Source of the DNA: an uncultured Oscillospiraceae bacterium
GTDB lineage: Bacteria > Bacillota > Clostridia > Oscillospirales > Oscillospiraceae
DNA length: 58,178 nt
Assembly (NCBI GenBank): GCA_934667095.1
Contig: CAKULE010000017.1
Location: forward strand, 1 to 58,178
Direction of reading: 5' to 3'
The notes under the pieces are model-generated. The model was not told where the DNA came from. It saw only the letters and a program-made list of their open reading frames with translations, and searched no databases. Shown here piece by piece: positions 7,227 to 16,033 of the stretch. The position numbers were made by a program, and so were the translations under genes. Position 1 is the first letter of the stretch; the number at the start of each line of letters is the position of its first letter.

Positions 7227-7527
7227 CCAGTACATAGACGGGGGCTTTGTCCCTCTGGATCGCCCGGAGCCGGGGCCGGGCTCACCGCAGAGCCACCCAC
7301 CGGCCGGGACGCCGGGCGGCCTGCTGGACGGGGCCGTAGGGCAGGTCTCCCGGATGGTGAAGGGGCTGCTGCGGACCTTCTCGCTGGAAGGGATCGACAC
7401 CGGGGATATCCTGCTGGTGCTCATCATCCTGCTGCTGTACTTAGAGGGTGACGACCTGGAAATGGTCATCACCCTCGGGCTGATGCTGCTGTTCGGATTG
7501 GGGAAGGACAGTCAGTCCACGGAGTGA
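7219..7527 (+). CDS. Small unknown protein with hydrophobic C-terminus, third of three
   Basis: About 102 residues. A Pro/Gly-rich N-terminal half is followed by two hydrophobic stretches (ILLVLIILLLYL and VITLGLMLLFGL) split by the acidic EGDDLE. The start is placed at ATG 7219 because GGAGGGGG lies at the right distance; ATG 7213 is too close to it. It overlaps the previous gene, and its 3' end overlaps the convergent gene at 7512 by 16 bases. Tail-anchored membrane location is inferred. The function is unknown. Confidence 0.7.
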   Translation: MYSQYIDGGFVPLDRPEPGPGSPQSHPPAGTPGGLLDGAVGQVSRMVKGLLRTFSLEGIDTGDILLVLIILLLYLEGDDLEMVITLGLMLLFGLGKDSQSTE

Positions 7528-8294
7528 AGGGTCGTGCCGGCCGGCAGTGTGAAAGCACGGGTGCCCTGCTCCATGGGGCTCATGACGGCGCCGGAGCTCA
7601 TCTCATAGACGATGAGGCCCTCCTGCTCGGTCTGGGCGGCCATGAGCAGTCCGCTGCTCTCCGACACCCAGAAGCGGCGGACGCAGCCCAGCTCGTCCGG
7701 GGTGGTCTCCACATAGACGCAGGACTGCCCCTCCCACAGCTCGTAGCCCGCAGAGGAGATCTCCTCCGGGTCGAGGGCCAGTACATCCTCATAGGTGGGG
7801 ATGCGCTGGGTCAGGTCCTCCGCCCCGGTTTGGGCAGAGCCGGTATACACGTGGACATTGGACCGGACGTTCTCCGGATCCTCCGCATACCAGATCCAGA
7901 TGGCCCCCTCCCCTACCACAGAGCACTCGGTGAGACCAGTGGGGAGGGCGGTCTCCGTGTAGACCCAGCCGCCGTCCGCCCATACCTGCGCGGACAGAGT
8001 ACCGGAGCTCTCCCCGTCCCAGCGGTAAGTGACGGAGACCGTGCGGCTGTAACTGCTGTATTTGGTGAGGGAGGCAATGACGCTCTGGACCGTGGCGGGG
8101 GTCACGTCCACGGTGACGCCGCTGACGTCCCCGGGGTCGCTGGCCCCGGGGGAGCTGCTCTCCGTCACGGTGGGGTCGGCCAGCTGGAAGTCCGGTGTGC
8201 GGTAAAACAGGTTCAGGCCGAAGCTGTACACCAGCGCCAGCACCACCACGCAGGCAATGATGACCGCCAGCACATTGCGCTTGCGTTCTTCCAT
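7512..8294 (-). CDS. Unknown membrane-anchored extracytoplasmic protein
   Basis: A 260-residue protein with an N-terminal signal anchor (residues 8-30, VLAVIIACVVVLALVYSFGL), a Ser/Thr/Pro-rich linker and an outside domain rich in Trp, Tyr and beta-strand-like stretches. No domain is recognised. It is the last gene of the long minus-strand run, 23 bases after mnaA, so it may act in the cell envelope, but that is inference from position only. Confidence 0.7.
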   Translation of the reverse strand: MEERKRNVLAVIIACVVVLALVYSFGLNLFYRTPDFQLADPTVTESSSPGASDPGDVSGVTVDVTPATVQSVIASLTKYSSYSRTVSVTYRWDGESSGTLSAQVWADGGWVYTETALPTGLTECSVVGEGAIWIWYAEDPENVRSNVHVYTGSAQTGAEDLTQRIPTYEDVLALDPEEISSAGYELWEGQSCVYVETTPDELGCVRRFWVSESSGLLMAAQTEQEGLIVYEMSSGAVMSPMEQGTRAFTLPAGTTLHSVD

Positions 8295-8317
8295 GGTCTC
8301 CCCTCCTTTTTATGCGG

Positions 8318-9475
8318 TCAGCCCGCGAAGTGCTCCGGCGGGTAGTCCGTCCGGCCGAAGTGATACAGAATGGCGTCGACAATACGGCGGCAGGCATGGC
8401 CGTCGCCGTAGGGGTTCACCGCGTGGGCCATGGCGGCGTAGGCCGCCGGGTCTCCGATGAGCTGCTCCGCCATGGAGACGATGTCCTCAAACCGCACGCC
8501 GGCCAGCTTCACCGTGCCGGCCGCCACGGCCTCAGGCCGCTCGGTCTCCCGCCGCATAACGAGGACAGGCTTTCCCAGCGCGGGAGCTTCCTCCTGCAGG
8601 CCGCCAGAGTCGGTCATGACCAGATAGCAGCGGGCCATGAGGTTGTGCATCTCCTCCACGTTCAGGGGCGGGATGAGCAGGACGTTCGGCCGGCCGTCCA
8701 GATGCCGGTGGGCGCACTCCTGCACCACCGGGGACAGGTGGACGGGATAGACCAGCGTGACCTCCGGATGGGTATCGGCAATGCGGGCCAGCGCGGACAT
8801 GATGTCCTCCATGGGCTGGCCGTAATTCTCCCGCCGGTGGCAGGTGACCAGAACGACCTTCCGACCGGTGTAGTCCAGCGCGTTGAGGGCCTCCTCCTGA
8901 AAAGTGAAGTCCGGACAGACAGTGGTGCTGAGGGCATCGATGACCGTGTTGCCGGTGACATAGACACCCTTTTCGATGCCCTCGGCCGCCAGATTGCGGC
9001 GGTTGGACTCCGTGGGGCAGAAATGCAGGTCCGCCAGACGGCCCACCAAGGAGCGGTTCATCTCCTCCGGGAAGGGGGAATATTTGTCCCATGTGCGCAG
9101 ACCGGCCTCTACATGGCCCACGGCGATTTTCTGATAGAAGGCCGCCAGCGCCCCGGCGAAGGTGGTGGAGGTATCCCCGTGGACCAGCACCAGATCGGGC
9201 CTGGCCTCGAGAAACACCGGCTCCAGCCCCAGCAGGCACTTGGAGGTAATGGTGGAGAGGGTCTGGCGGGGCTCCATGATGTCAAGGTCGTACTGAGGAG
9301 TCAGGAGGAAGATGTCCAGCACGCTGTCCAGCATTTGGCGGTGCTGGGCGGTGACGCAGCAGAGGCTCTTGATCTCGGGGCGGCGCTCCAGCTCCCGCAC
9401 CAGCGGGGCCATCTTGATGGCCTCCGGCCGGGTGCCGAAGATGGTCATGACCCGCAGCTTGGCCGGTTCACTCAT
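8318..9475 (-). CDS. mnaA: UDP-N-acetylglucosamine 2-epimerase (non-hydrolysing)
   Basis: It interconverts UDP-GlcNAc and UDP-ManNAc in the cytosol, supplying ManNAc for the wall-polymer linkage unit. The 385-residue length is typical. Family motifs are GTRPEAIKMAPLV near the N-terminus, HVEAGLRT in the middle and TDSGGLQEEAP near the nucleotide site. Its start overlaps the end of tagO by four bases (ATGA), so the two are translationally coupled, and the pairing supports a teichoic-acid-like role. The symbol wecB is the Gram-negative equivalent. Confidence 0.95.
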   Translation of the reverse strand: MSEPAKLRVMTIFGTRPEAIKMAPLVRELERRPEIKSLCCVTAQHRQMLDSVLDIFLLTPQYDLDIMEPRQTLSTITSKCLLGLEPVFLEARPDLVLVHGDTSTTFAGALAAFYQKIAVGHVEAGLRTWDKYSPFPEEMNRSLVGRLADLHFCPTESNRRNLAAEGIEKGVYVTGNTVIDALSTTVCPDFTFQEEALNALDYTGRKVVLVTCHRRENYGQPMEDIMSALARIADTHPEVTLVYPVHLSPVVQECAHRHLDGRPNVLLIPPLNVEEMHNLMARCYLVMTDSGGLQEEAPALGKPVLVMRRETERPEAVAAGTVKLAGVRFEDIVSMAEQLIGDPAAYAAMAHAVNPYGDGHACRRIVDAILYHFGRTDYPPEHFAG

Positions 9476-10590
9476 GCTCGTCCCCCGTCCTTTCCGTCTG
9501 GTTTATGCTCGCCGGCGGACTTTCCGGCGTCTTTTTTATGGGGCGTTACGAACACCCGCCACGCCACAAAGCCCGCCACAATCAGCGCCAGCAAGAGCAG
9601 CCCGGCCTTCAGGGCTCCGTTTGTGGTCATGACCACGGCGGTAAGGCCGAGAATGGCGGAGATTACATACAGGGTGCCCACCGCCTGCTTCTGGGACATA
9701 CCCATATCGATGAGCTTGTGGTGGATGTGGCTGCGGTCTGGGGTCATGGGGCTCTGTCCCTTAGAGAGGCGGCGGATCACCGCAAAGCACACGTCGAAGA
9801 TGGGCACGCCCAGCATGAGGAAGGGCACCACAAAGGAGATGACGCTGTACATCTTGAACATGCCCTGTACCGACATGGTGGCCATAATGAAACCAAGAAA
9901 GGTGGCCCCCGTGTCGCCCATAAAGATCTTGGCCGGGTTCAGGTTATAGGGCAGAAAGCCGATGCAGGCGCCGGCCAGGGCCCCCATGATGATGGCCACG
10001 TCCTCCTCGCTGACCAGCAGGGCGATGACCAGCATGGTGACGGCGCTGATGGTGGACACGCCGCAGGCGAGGCCGTCCAGCCCGTCGATGAGGTTGACGG
10101 CGTTGGTGATGGCCACGATCCAGATCACCGTCACGGGGATGGCCAGCCAGCCGAGGGTCCACACGGTGTTGGGGCGGAAAATGTTGGGGTTGGACAACAC
10201 CTCGATGCGGTTGCCCATGAGCACCGCCACCAGTGCCGCCACGATCTGCACCACGAATTTCAGCTTGGCGGGGAGATTATAAATGTCGTCTAGCGCGCCC
10301 AGGATTACGATGATGACCGCGCCCAGCAGCATCCCCTGCTTGGGCCGGTCCAGCGGCACCATGATGAGCACCGACAGGACAAAGCCCAGAAAAATAGCCA
10401 GGCCGCCCATACGGGGGATGGGGTGGTCGTGCATACGGCGGTTGTCTTTGGGGACGTCCACCGCGCCGATCTTATAGCAGAGGGACTTGACCGCCGGGGT
10501 CAGCAGCAGGGAGCACACCGCCGCAATGGCAAGAGCGATGAGCACCATCCCGATGCTTCTGGGATCGGTGTTGTTGGTTACGATTGGCAC
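9472..10590 (-). CDS. tagO: Undecaprenyl-phosphate GlcNAc-1-phosphate transferase
   Basis: It moves GlcNAc-1-phosphate from UDP-GlcNAc to undecaprenyl phosphate, the first membrane step of wall teichoic acid or a similar polymer. The 372 residues form about ten membrane segments of the MraY/WecA family. Motifs: DVPKDNRRMHDHPIPRMGG, the Asp pair in GALDDIYNLPAKLK, NLIDGLDGLA, FMGDTGATFLG and the His-rich HIHHKL loop. The start is GTG at 10590 behind AAGGAG. It lies 30 bases after trpS and is coupled to mnaA. Confidence 0.93.
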   Translation of the reverse strand: MPIVTNNTDPRSIGMVLIALAIAAVCSLLLTPAVKSLCYKIGAVDVPKDNRRMHDHPIPRMGGLAIFLGFVLSVLIMVPLDRPKQGMLLGAVIIVILGALDDIYNLPAKLKFVVQIVAALVAVLMGNRIEVLSNPNIFRPNTVWTLGWLAIPVTVIWIVAITNAVNLIDGLDGLACGVSTISAVTMLVIALLVSEEDVAIIMGALAGACIGFLPYNLNPAKIFMGDTGATFLGFIMATMSVQGMFKMYSVISFVVPFLMLGVPIFDVCFAVIRRLSKGQSPMTPDRSHIHHKLIDMGMSQKQAVGTLYVISAILGLTAVVMTTNGALKAGLLLLALIVAGFVAWRVFVTPHKKDAGKSAGEHKPDGKDGGRA

Positions 10591-10620
10591 GAAAAAACAG
10601 CTCCTTCAAATGTCGGTCCT

Positions 10621-11628
10621 TCAGCGGGCCACAAAACCGATCTTTTTGTAGACCTTGCGCAGAGTCTTCTCCGCCACGTAGGAGGCTTTCTCGGCCCCGG
10701 CGCGGTAGACGGACTCCAGATACGCCTTGTCCTTCAGGATGCGCTCGGTCTCCTCCCGGATGGGACGCAGGGTCTCCACCACGGCCTCGCCTACGGCGGG
10801 CTTGAAGGCACCGTAGCCCTTGCCGTCGAACTCCCGCTCGATCTCGTCGTAGCTCTTGCCGGTGACGGCAGAATAGATGCTCATGAGGTTGGCCACCCCG
10901 GGCTTGTTCTGGGGATCATAGCGGACACAGTGCTCCGTGTCGCTGTCAGTGATGGCCCGCTTGAACTTGCGCAGGATGTCCTCCTGCTTCTCCATCAGGA
11001 AGACGCAGCCGTCCGGGGCGGACTTGCTCATCTTGCTGGTGGGATCGGTAAGACCCATGACCCGGGCTCCGGCCTTGGGGATATATGGCTCCGGCATCTT
11101 GAAGACATCGCCGTAGATACCGTTGAACCGCTGGACGATGTTGCGGGTGAGCTCCACGTGCTGCTTCTGGTCCTCACCCACGGGGACATAGTCCGGCTGA
11201 TAGAGCAGGATGTCCGCCGCCATCAGGCTTGGGTAGGTGAACAGGCCGCCGTTGATGTTGTCCTTGTGCTTGGCGGACTTGTCCTTGAACTGGGTCATGC
11301 GGGAGAGCTCGCCAAACATGGTATAGCAGTTGAGTACCCAGCCCAGTTCCGCGTGCTGATGCACGTGGGACTGGATGAAGAGGGTGTTCTTCTCCGGGTC
11401 CAGGCCGCAGGCGATGTACTGGGCCAGCTGCTCCAGCGTGCGGCGGCGGAGGTCCGCCGGGTTCTGCCGCACGGTGATGGTGTGCATATCCGCCATGAAA
11501 TAGAAGTTGTCAAACTCGTCGGTGCGGTCCGCCCAGGTCTTGATGGCACCCAGATAGTTGCCGAGGTGCAGGTCGCCGCTGGGCTGGATGCCCGAGAGCA
11601 TCACCTTTTTCTTCTCTTGTTCTTCCAT
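10621..11628 (-). CDS. trpS: Tryptophanyl-tRNA synthetase
   Basis: It charges tRNA-Trp. A class I synthetase of 335 residues, the normal bacterial length. The HIGH-type motif appears as GDLHLGNYLG after GIQPSG, and KMSKS as TSKMSKSAPDG. No T-box or other leader is visible: the gene begins 27 bases after rsfS in the same run, so it seems to be expressed with ribosome and NAD genes rather than controlled by tRNA-Trp charging. Confidence 0.96.
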   Translation of the reverse strand: MEEQEKKKVMLSGIQPSGDLHLGNYLGAIKTWADRTDEFDNFYFMADMHTITVRQNPADLRRRTLEQLAQYIACGLDPEKNTLFIQSHVHQHAELGWVLNCYTMFGELSRMTQFKDKSAKHKDNINGGLFTYPSLMAADILLYQPDYVPVGEDQKQHVELTRNIVQRFNGIYGDVFKMPEPYIPKAGARVMGLTDPTSKMSKSAPDGCVFLMEKQEDILRKFKRAITDSDTEHCVRYDPQNKPGVANLMSIYSAVTGKSYDEIEREFDGKGYGAFKPAVGEAVVETLRPIREETERILKDKAYLESVYRAGAEKASYVAEKTLRKVYKKIGFVAR

Positions 11629-11655
11629 ATCAAACGCCCCTCTTTAAATATAAGC

Positions 11656-12018
11656 TCAATCCTTGGTCAGCAGCGCGCTGACGTCCACGCTCTCCGCATC
11701 GGACCACAGGCGCTCCAGCGAGTAGAACTCCCGGCCCTGCTCAGTGAACACGTGGATCACCACAGCGGAGTAGTCCAGCAGGGTCCACTCGCCACCCTGG
11801 TGGCCTTCGATATGATGGGGCTCCTCCCCCGCCTGGCTCATGGCGAACTCTACGGCCTCAGCCAGGGCACGCACCTGGGTGTTGGAGGTGCCGTTGCAGA
11901 TGACGAAATAGTCCGCCAAAGTGGTCTGATCCTCCGTATGCAGGACGCGGATGTCCCGGCCGCGGCGGCTGTCCAGCGCCTTGACGGCGATCTCCACCAG
12001 TTCCTTTGATGTCAGCAA
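11656..12018 (-). CDS. rsfS: Ribosomal silencing factor
   Basis: It binds protein L14 on the large subunit and blocks subunit joining when nutrients are low. The 120-residue protein fits the RsfS/Iojap family: KALDSRRGRDIRVLH, the core TLADYFVICNGTSNTQVRALAE and the later GGEWTLLDYSAVVIHVF. It lies between the LCP gene and trpS. The nadD-yqeK-rsfS neighbourhood is widely conserved in Firmicutes; here the LCP gene is inserted between them. Confidence 0.95.
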   Translation of the reverse strand: MLTSKELVEIAVKALDSRRGRDIRVLHTEDQTTLADYFVICNGTSNTQVRALAEAVEFAMSQAGEEPHHIEGHQGGEWTLLDYSAVVIHVFTEQGREFYSLERLWSDAESVDVSALLTKD

Positions 12019-12036
12019 AGTGATTTGCTCCTTTCT

Positions 12037-13128
12037 TTACTTGCCCGTAGACCGCATGGTCCCGTTGGCGTCAAAATAGATCAGGTCCAGCTGATCCAGT
12101 GTTACTTCTTTTTGATAGGGGTTCAGCTTGGTGTTGATGAGCTCCAGCAGCTGGCTCTGGTCGGGGTACACATAGGGGTTGGCGGCCAGCACCGGCATGG
12201 TGAGAAACTCCACGTCGTCGGCGGCCAGCCCGCCGAACACCGCCTGAAAGCCGAACCAGCACAAATTCTCCAGCGTCAGGTTACCGGTGATGTTGTCGCT
12301 GAGCAGACGGGCCAGCTCATTGATGCGGGTGACGTTCTTCAGCTGGAGCAGCTGCTTGAGCACTGCCTTCAGGAAGCCCTGCTGCACCTTCAGCCGGTTC
12401 AGGTCGCTGCCCGTGCCGCCGCCGCTGGCTACGCCGGGATTGTTCTTGCGCCAGCGGACCAGCTGCATGGCGTGGTCGCCGTCCAGCGTCTGAAGGCCCT
12501 TCTCGATATAGATATGCAGGTCCTGAGCGGGATCGTCGTACTCCATGTGATAGGGCACGTCGTACTCCACGCCGCCCATGGCATCCACCATCAGGCCCAC
12601 CAGCTCCCACTGGATGAACATCTGGAAGTCGGGCACGAAGCCCACCAGCTCGGACACCTCGTAGGTCAGGGCGGCCATGCCTTTCTCCCCGCCGCCATAG
12701 GCGGTGTAGACCGAGTTCAGCCGGGTGTACCGGGAGGTGCCGAAGGCATTGACCAGCGTGTCCCGGGGGATGGACATGACTGTGGCGCTCTGGTTGGTGA
12801 CGTCATAGGTCACCAGCATCATGGTGTCGGTGCTGTTGGAGCTGGTGTCCGTCCCCACCACGAGGATGGTGTAAATGAAGGCGCTTTTACGCGCGCCGTC
12901 CACCTTGTCCTGCAGGGTGCCCTCCATCTCAGGGGGCACGGAGACCTGCGGGTGGTCATCGGTGGAGATCTCGGGCTTGACCACAAAGTGCCGGTACACC
13001 AGTACTGCCGCCAGCGCCAGCACAGCCAGTACGATGAGGACGATCAGGGCCGTCCGCCTGCCGGTGCTCTTTTTCTTTCTCTTTTTCTGCTGCGGCTGCT
13101 CATGCCTGCCGTGATATGGTTGGGTCAT
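12037..13128 (-). CDS. LytR-CpsA-Psr family wall-polymer ligase
   Basis: LCP proteins transfer polymers from undecaprenyl diphosphate to peptidoglycan at the outer face of the membrane. The 363-residue protein has a basic cytosolic N-terminus (QQKKRKKKSTGRR), one membrane segment (about 26-45) and the LCP domain, seen as VVGTDTSSNSTDTMMLVTYD, SIPRDTLV and the Arg-containing QLVRWRKNN. It fits with tagO and mnaA further down the same run. Polymer identity cannot be read from sequence. Confidence 0.93.
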   Translation of the reverse strand: MTQPYHGRHEQPQQKKRKKKSTGRRTALIVLIVLAVLALAAVLVYRHFVVKPEISTDDHPQVSVPPEMEGTLQDKVDGARKSAFIYTILVVGTDTSSNSTDTMMLVTYDVTNQSATVMSIPRDTLVNAFGTSRYTRLNSVYTAYGGGEKGMAALTYEVSELVGFVPDFQMFIQWELVGLMVDAMGGVEYDVPYHMEYDDPAQDLHIYIEKGLQTLDGDHAMQLVRWRKNNPGVASGGGTGSDLNRLKVQQGFLKAVLKQLLQLKNVTRINELARLLSDNITGNLTLENLCWFGFQAVFGGLAADDVEFLTMPVLAANPYVYPDQSQLLELINTKLNPYQKEVTLDQLDLIYFDANGTMRSTGK

Positions 13129-13132
13129 AATG

Positions 13133-14320
13133 TTATCCTTTCCGCAGAGAGGCCTCTGCCTCCAGAGTGTTGTGGTGGATGGGGACGCCCCGCTCCGTCA
13201 TCTCGGCGATGGTGAGCTCCACGCCCATCAGCACCGCCCGGTCCAAATTGGTAAAGGCCAGCGCCCGCATCTCCTCCACCTCCGGGAAGTCCCGGTTGGG
13301 CTCGATGTAATCTGCCATGTACAGGAGCTTCTCCGGCAGGGTCATATTAGCCCGGCCGGTGGTGTGGTAGAGAATGGCGGAGAATACCTCGTCATCCTGA
13401 CCGAAGACGTACTTGGCCAGCGCCGCGCCGCTCTTGGCGTGGAGCAGCTTTTCCGCGCTCCGCTCCAGATCGTCCAGCGGGATGCCATACTGATCACAGA
13501 TGGCCAGATGCTCCTCCCTGCTGTCGTATTTGGTGCAGTCGTGGAGGATGGCCGCCCGGCGCAGCTTCGTCACATCGGCTCCCCACCGCTCTGCCAGAGC
13601 CGCCGCCGTCTCCTCCGTGCCCATGATGTGGGCCAGACGCTTGGCCTTCACCATGGAGTAGGACACGCAGCGAAGCTCCTCCATAGTCAGACGGGAGAGA
13701 TCCGCAAAAGTTCCATACAGCTTTTTCCGCAGGATGTAGCCGTATACCGACCGGGGCAGGCAGGCTCCCCCCTGCCCGGCGGCCAGCGCCGCCCGGGCCT
13801 CTGTGGAGGACACCTCCACCAGATCGGGGATGGTCAGCAGGACGGTCTCGGCGCCGTAGTCCCGGGCCAGCCGCTCCCGCTGGGGGGCAAAGAGGGCCTC
13901 GCCGTCCGCCGCGTCCCGGCCGAAGGCGCACACCTTCGCCAGCGAGAGGATGACCTCCGGCGCGTACCAGTCCTGCAGGGAGAGAAACATATCCGTGCCC
14001 ACCAGCAGCCACAGCTCGGCCTCCGGCCAGCGGTCATGGGCGGCGCGGAGAGTGTCGACAGTGTAGCTCTTGCCCGGGCGGGTAAGCTCCACGTCCCAGC
14101 ACTCCACCCGGGGGTCCAGCAGCAGGTCGGCGAGGATGCGGGCCATGGCCAGCCGATCCTCCGGCGGCGCGGAGTCCGGCGTGAGGACCTTATGGGGCGG
14201 GTCCGCCGCCGGCACGATGAGGAGCTTATCCAGCTTCAGCGCGGACAGGGCCGCCCGGGCCGCCGCCAGATGCCCCAGATGGGGCGGGTTGAAGCTGCCG
14301 CCGTAGATCCCGATCTTCAT
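13133..14320 (-). CDS. nadD: Fused NadD adenylyltransferase and YqeK HD-domain hydrolase
   Basis: One 395-residue protein carries two enzymes. Residues 1 to about 200 are nicotinate-mononucleotide adenylyltransferase (NAD synthesis) with GGSFNPPHLGH and the SSTEARAAL motif. About 205-395 are a YqeK-type HD domain, with the HD pair in AAILHDCTKYDSREEH and later HAKSGAALAKYVF and ILYHTTG. YqeK relatives hydrolyse Ap4A. In Bacillus these are separate adjacent genes; here the frame is uninterrupted. ATG 14320 is preferred over GTG 14329 because AGGGG is nine bases upstream of the former. Confidence 0.93.
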   Translation of the reverse strand: MKIGIYGGSFNPPHLGHLAAARAALSALKLDKLLIVPAADPPHKVLTPDSAPPEDRLAMARILADLLLDPRVECWDVELTRPGKSYTVDTLRAAHDRWPEAELWLLVGTDMFLSLQDWYAPEVILSLAKVCAFGRDAADGEALFAPQRERLARDYGAETVLLTIPDLVEVSSTEARAALAAGQGGACLPRSVYGYILRKKLYGTFADLSRLTMEELRCVSYSMVKAKRLAHIMGTEETAAALAERWGADVTKLRRAAILHDCTKYDSREEHLAICDQYGIPLDDLERSAEKLLHAKSGAALAKYVFGQDDEVFSAILYHTTGRANMTLPEKLLYMADYIEPNRDFPEVEEMRALAFTNLDRAVLMGVELTIAEMTERGVPIHHNTLEAEASLRKG

Positions 14321-14357
14321 ATGCTGCACCCCTTTTCGAAAAAATTGGGCTGATTAT

Positions 14358-14669
14358 TTATGCCTTGACCAGCTTGATCCGTTTATCCTTCTCTTTGCTG
14401 TGGGTCTCGCGGTACAGGACAAATTTGGTCCCGATCACCTGCACCACTTGGCTGCGGGTGGCCTCTGCCAGTGTCTCCGCCGCCTCCCGGGGGGAGAGCA
14501 GGCAGTTCTCCAGCACCCGGCCCTTGATGATCTCCCGGGCCTCCAGCGCGTCGTCCGCCTGCTTGATGAGGTTGGCGCCGATGCCGTCCTTGCCCACGTG
14601 GAGGATGGTATCGATACTGTTGGCGATGCCCCGAAGCTGGGCCCGCTGCTTGCTTGTCAGATCCGTCAT
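14358..14669 (-). CDS. yhbY: YhbY/CRS1 RNA-binding protein
   Basis: A 103-residue RNA-binding protein associated with large-subunit assembly. It starts LTSKQRAQLRGIANSI and has the GxxG loop as VGKDGIGANLI, then ALEAREIIKGRVLEN and the closing QVIGTKFVLYR. This is the complete CRM domain. It lies between rdgB and nadD-yqeK, a common Firmicutes neighbourhood. Confidence 0.94.
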   Translation of the reverse strand: MTDLTSKQRAQLRGIANSIDTILHVGKDGIGANLIKQADDALEAREIIKGRVLENCLLSPREAAETLAEATRSQVVQVIGTKFVLYRETHSKEKDKRIKLVKA

Positions 14670-14685
14670 TCCAATATTTCCTTTC

Positions 14686-15291
14686 TTATACCAGCTCCGG
14701 ATGCTGGGCCAGATAATTCTTCAGTTCCTCTGCAAAGGCGGCCAGTGCCTTCCCCCGGTGGGAGATGGCGTTCTTTTCCTCGTGGCTCATCTGGGCAAAG
14801 GTCTTTTTCTGCTCCGGCACCCAGAAGAGGGGATCGTAGCCGAAGCCGTCGCTGCCCATGGGGGCGAAGGAGATGGTGCCGGGGCACTCCCCCCGGGCGG
14901 TGAGCACATCGCCGTTGGGCAGGCAGCAGGTGATGGCCGAGACGAACCTGGCCGTCCGGGGGCCCAGACCCCGGAGATTCTCCAGCAAGAGACGGCAGCG
15001 GCCGGCGTCGTCCAGCCCGGGGCCGCCGTACCGGGCGGAGTACACCCCCGGCGCGCCATTCAGGGCGTCCACACACAGGCCGGAGTCATCCGCCACCGCG
15101 GGCAGGCCGCTGGCCTCCATGACCGCTTTGGCCTTCAGCAGGGAGTTCTCCTCGAAGGTGGTTCCCGTCTCCTCCACGTCCACATCCACGCTAGCATCTG
15201 CCTCAGAGCAGACCTCCACACCCAGTCCGGACAGGATCTCCCGCAGCTCCGCCAGCTTTTTCTGATTCTTGCTCGCCAGTACCAGCTTCAT
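14686..15291 (-). CDS. rdgB: dITP/XTP pyrophosphatase
   Basis: A house-cleaning enzyme that removes dITP, ITP and XTP from the nucleotide pool. The 201-residue protein begins KLVLASKNQKKLAELREIL and contains ADDSGLCVDALNGAPGVYSA and GSDGFGYDPLF, the substrate and metal motifs of the Ham1/RdgB family. Its start is three bases after the rph stop, so the two are probably co-translated. The rph-rdgB pair is common. Confidence 0.95.
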   Translation of the reverse strand: MKLVLASKNQKKLAELREILSGLGVEVCSEADASVDVDVEETGTTFEENSLLKAKAVMEASGLPAVADDSGLCVDALNGAPGVYSARYGGPGLDDAGRCRLLLENLRGLGPRTARFVSAITCCLPNGDVLTARGECPGTISFAPMGSDGFGYDPLFWVPEQKKTFAQMSHEEKNAISHRGKALAAFAEELKNYLAQHPELV

Positions 15292-15294
15292 CGC

Positions 15295-16011
15295 TCAACC
15301 CTCCAACACAGCCCGCTGCTTGGCCATCAGCTCATGGATGCCCTTGCGGCACAGCTCTACCAGCTCCTGCTGCTCCTTCACGGTGAAGGCCCGGCCCTCG
15401 CCGGTGCCCTGCAGCTCGATGAGGCAGTCCGCCTCGTTCATGACGCAGTTCAGGTCCACCTGGGCGGAGGAGTCCTCCTCATAGCAGAGGTCCAGCAGGG
15501 GCGACTCGTCCACGATGCCGGCGGACACCGCCGCCACCTGGTGGATGATGGGGCTGCGCAGGAGGACGCCGTCCTCCACCAGCCTGCGGCAGGCCAAGGC
15601 CAGGGCCACATAGCCGCCGGTGACCGAGGCGGTGCGGGTGCCGCCATCCCCCTGAAGCACGTCGCAGTCCACGGTGATGGTCAGATCGGGCAGGCGGGTG
15701 AGGTCCACTGCCGCCCGGAGGGAACGGCCCACCAGCCGCTGGATCTCCGCCGAACGGGGGGACAGCTTCAGCTTGGAGATGTCGCGCCTGGAGCGCTCCC
15801 GGTTGGCCCGGGGGAGCATGGAATACTCCGCTGTCACCCAGCCGGTGCCCTCGGGCACGTGCTTGGGAGCCCGGTCCTCCACACTGGCGCAGCAGAGCAC
15901 CTTGGTGTTGCCGCAGGTGACGAGAACGCTGCCCTCCGGGTATTTGACGAAGCCGGTCTCCAGCGTCACGGGACGCAGCTCGTTGAATTTTCTTCCGTCG
16001 ATACGGGACAT
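15295..16011 (-). CDS. rph: Ribonuclease PH
   Basis: A phosphorolytic 3'-5' exoribonuclease that trims tRNA 3' ends. The 238-residue protein starts at ATG 16011 behind AGGA, giving MSRIDGRKFNELRPV. Motifs include GNTKVLCCASVED, the phosphate-site run RSRRDISKLKLSPRSAEIQRL and DCDVLQGDGGTRTASVTG. All look intact, unlike the truncated rph of some E. coli strains. Confidence 0.95.
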   Translation of the reverse strand: MSRIDGRKFNELRPVTLETGFVKYPEGSVLVTCGNTKVLCCASVEDRAPKHVPEGTGWVTAEYSMLPRANRERSRRDISKLKLSPRSAEIQRLVGRSLRAAVDLTRLPDLTITVDCDVLQGDGGTRTASVTGGYVALALACRRLVEDGVLLRSPIIHQVAAVSAGIVDESPLLDLCYEEDSSAQVDLNCVMNEADCLIELQGTGEGRAFTVKEQQELVELCRKGIHELMAKQRAVLEG

Positions 16012-16033
16012 GGTCGTCCGCTTCCTTTCTGTA

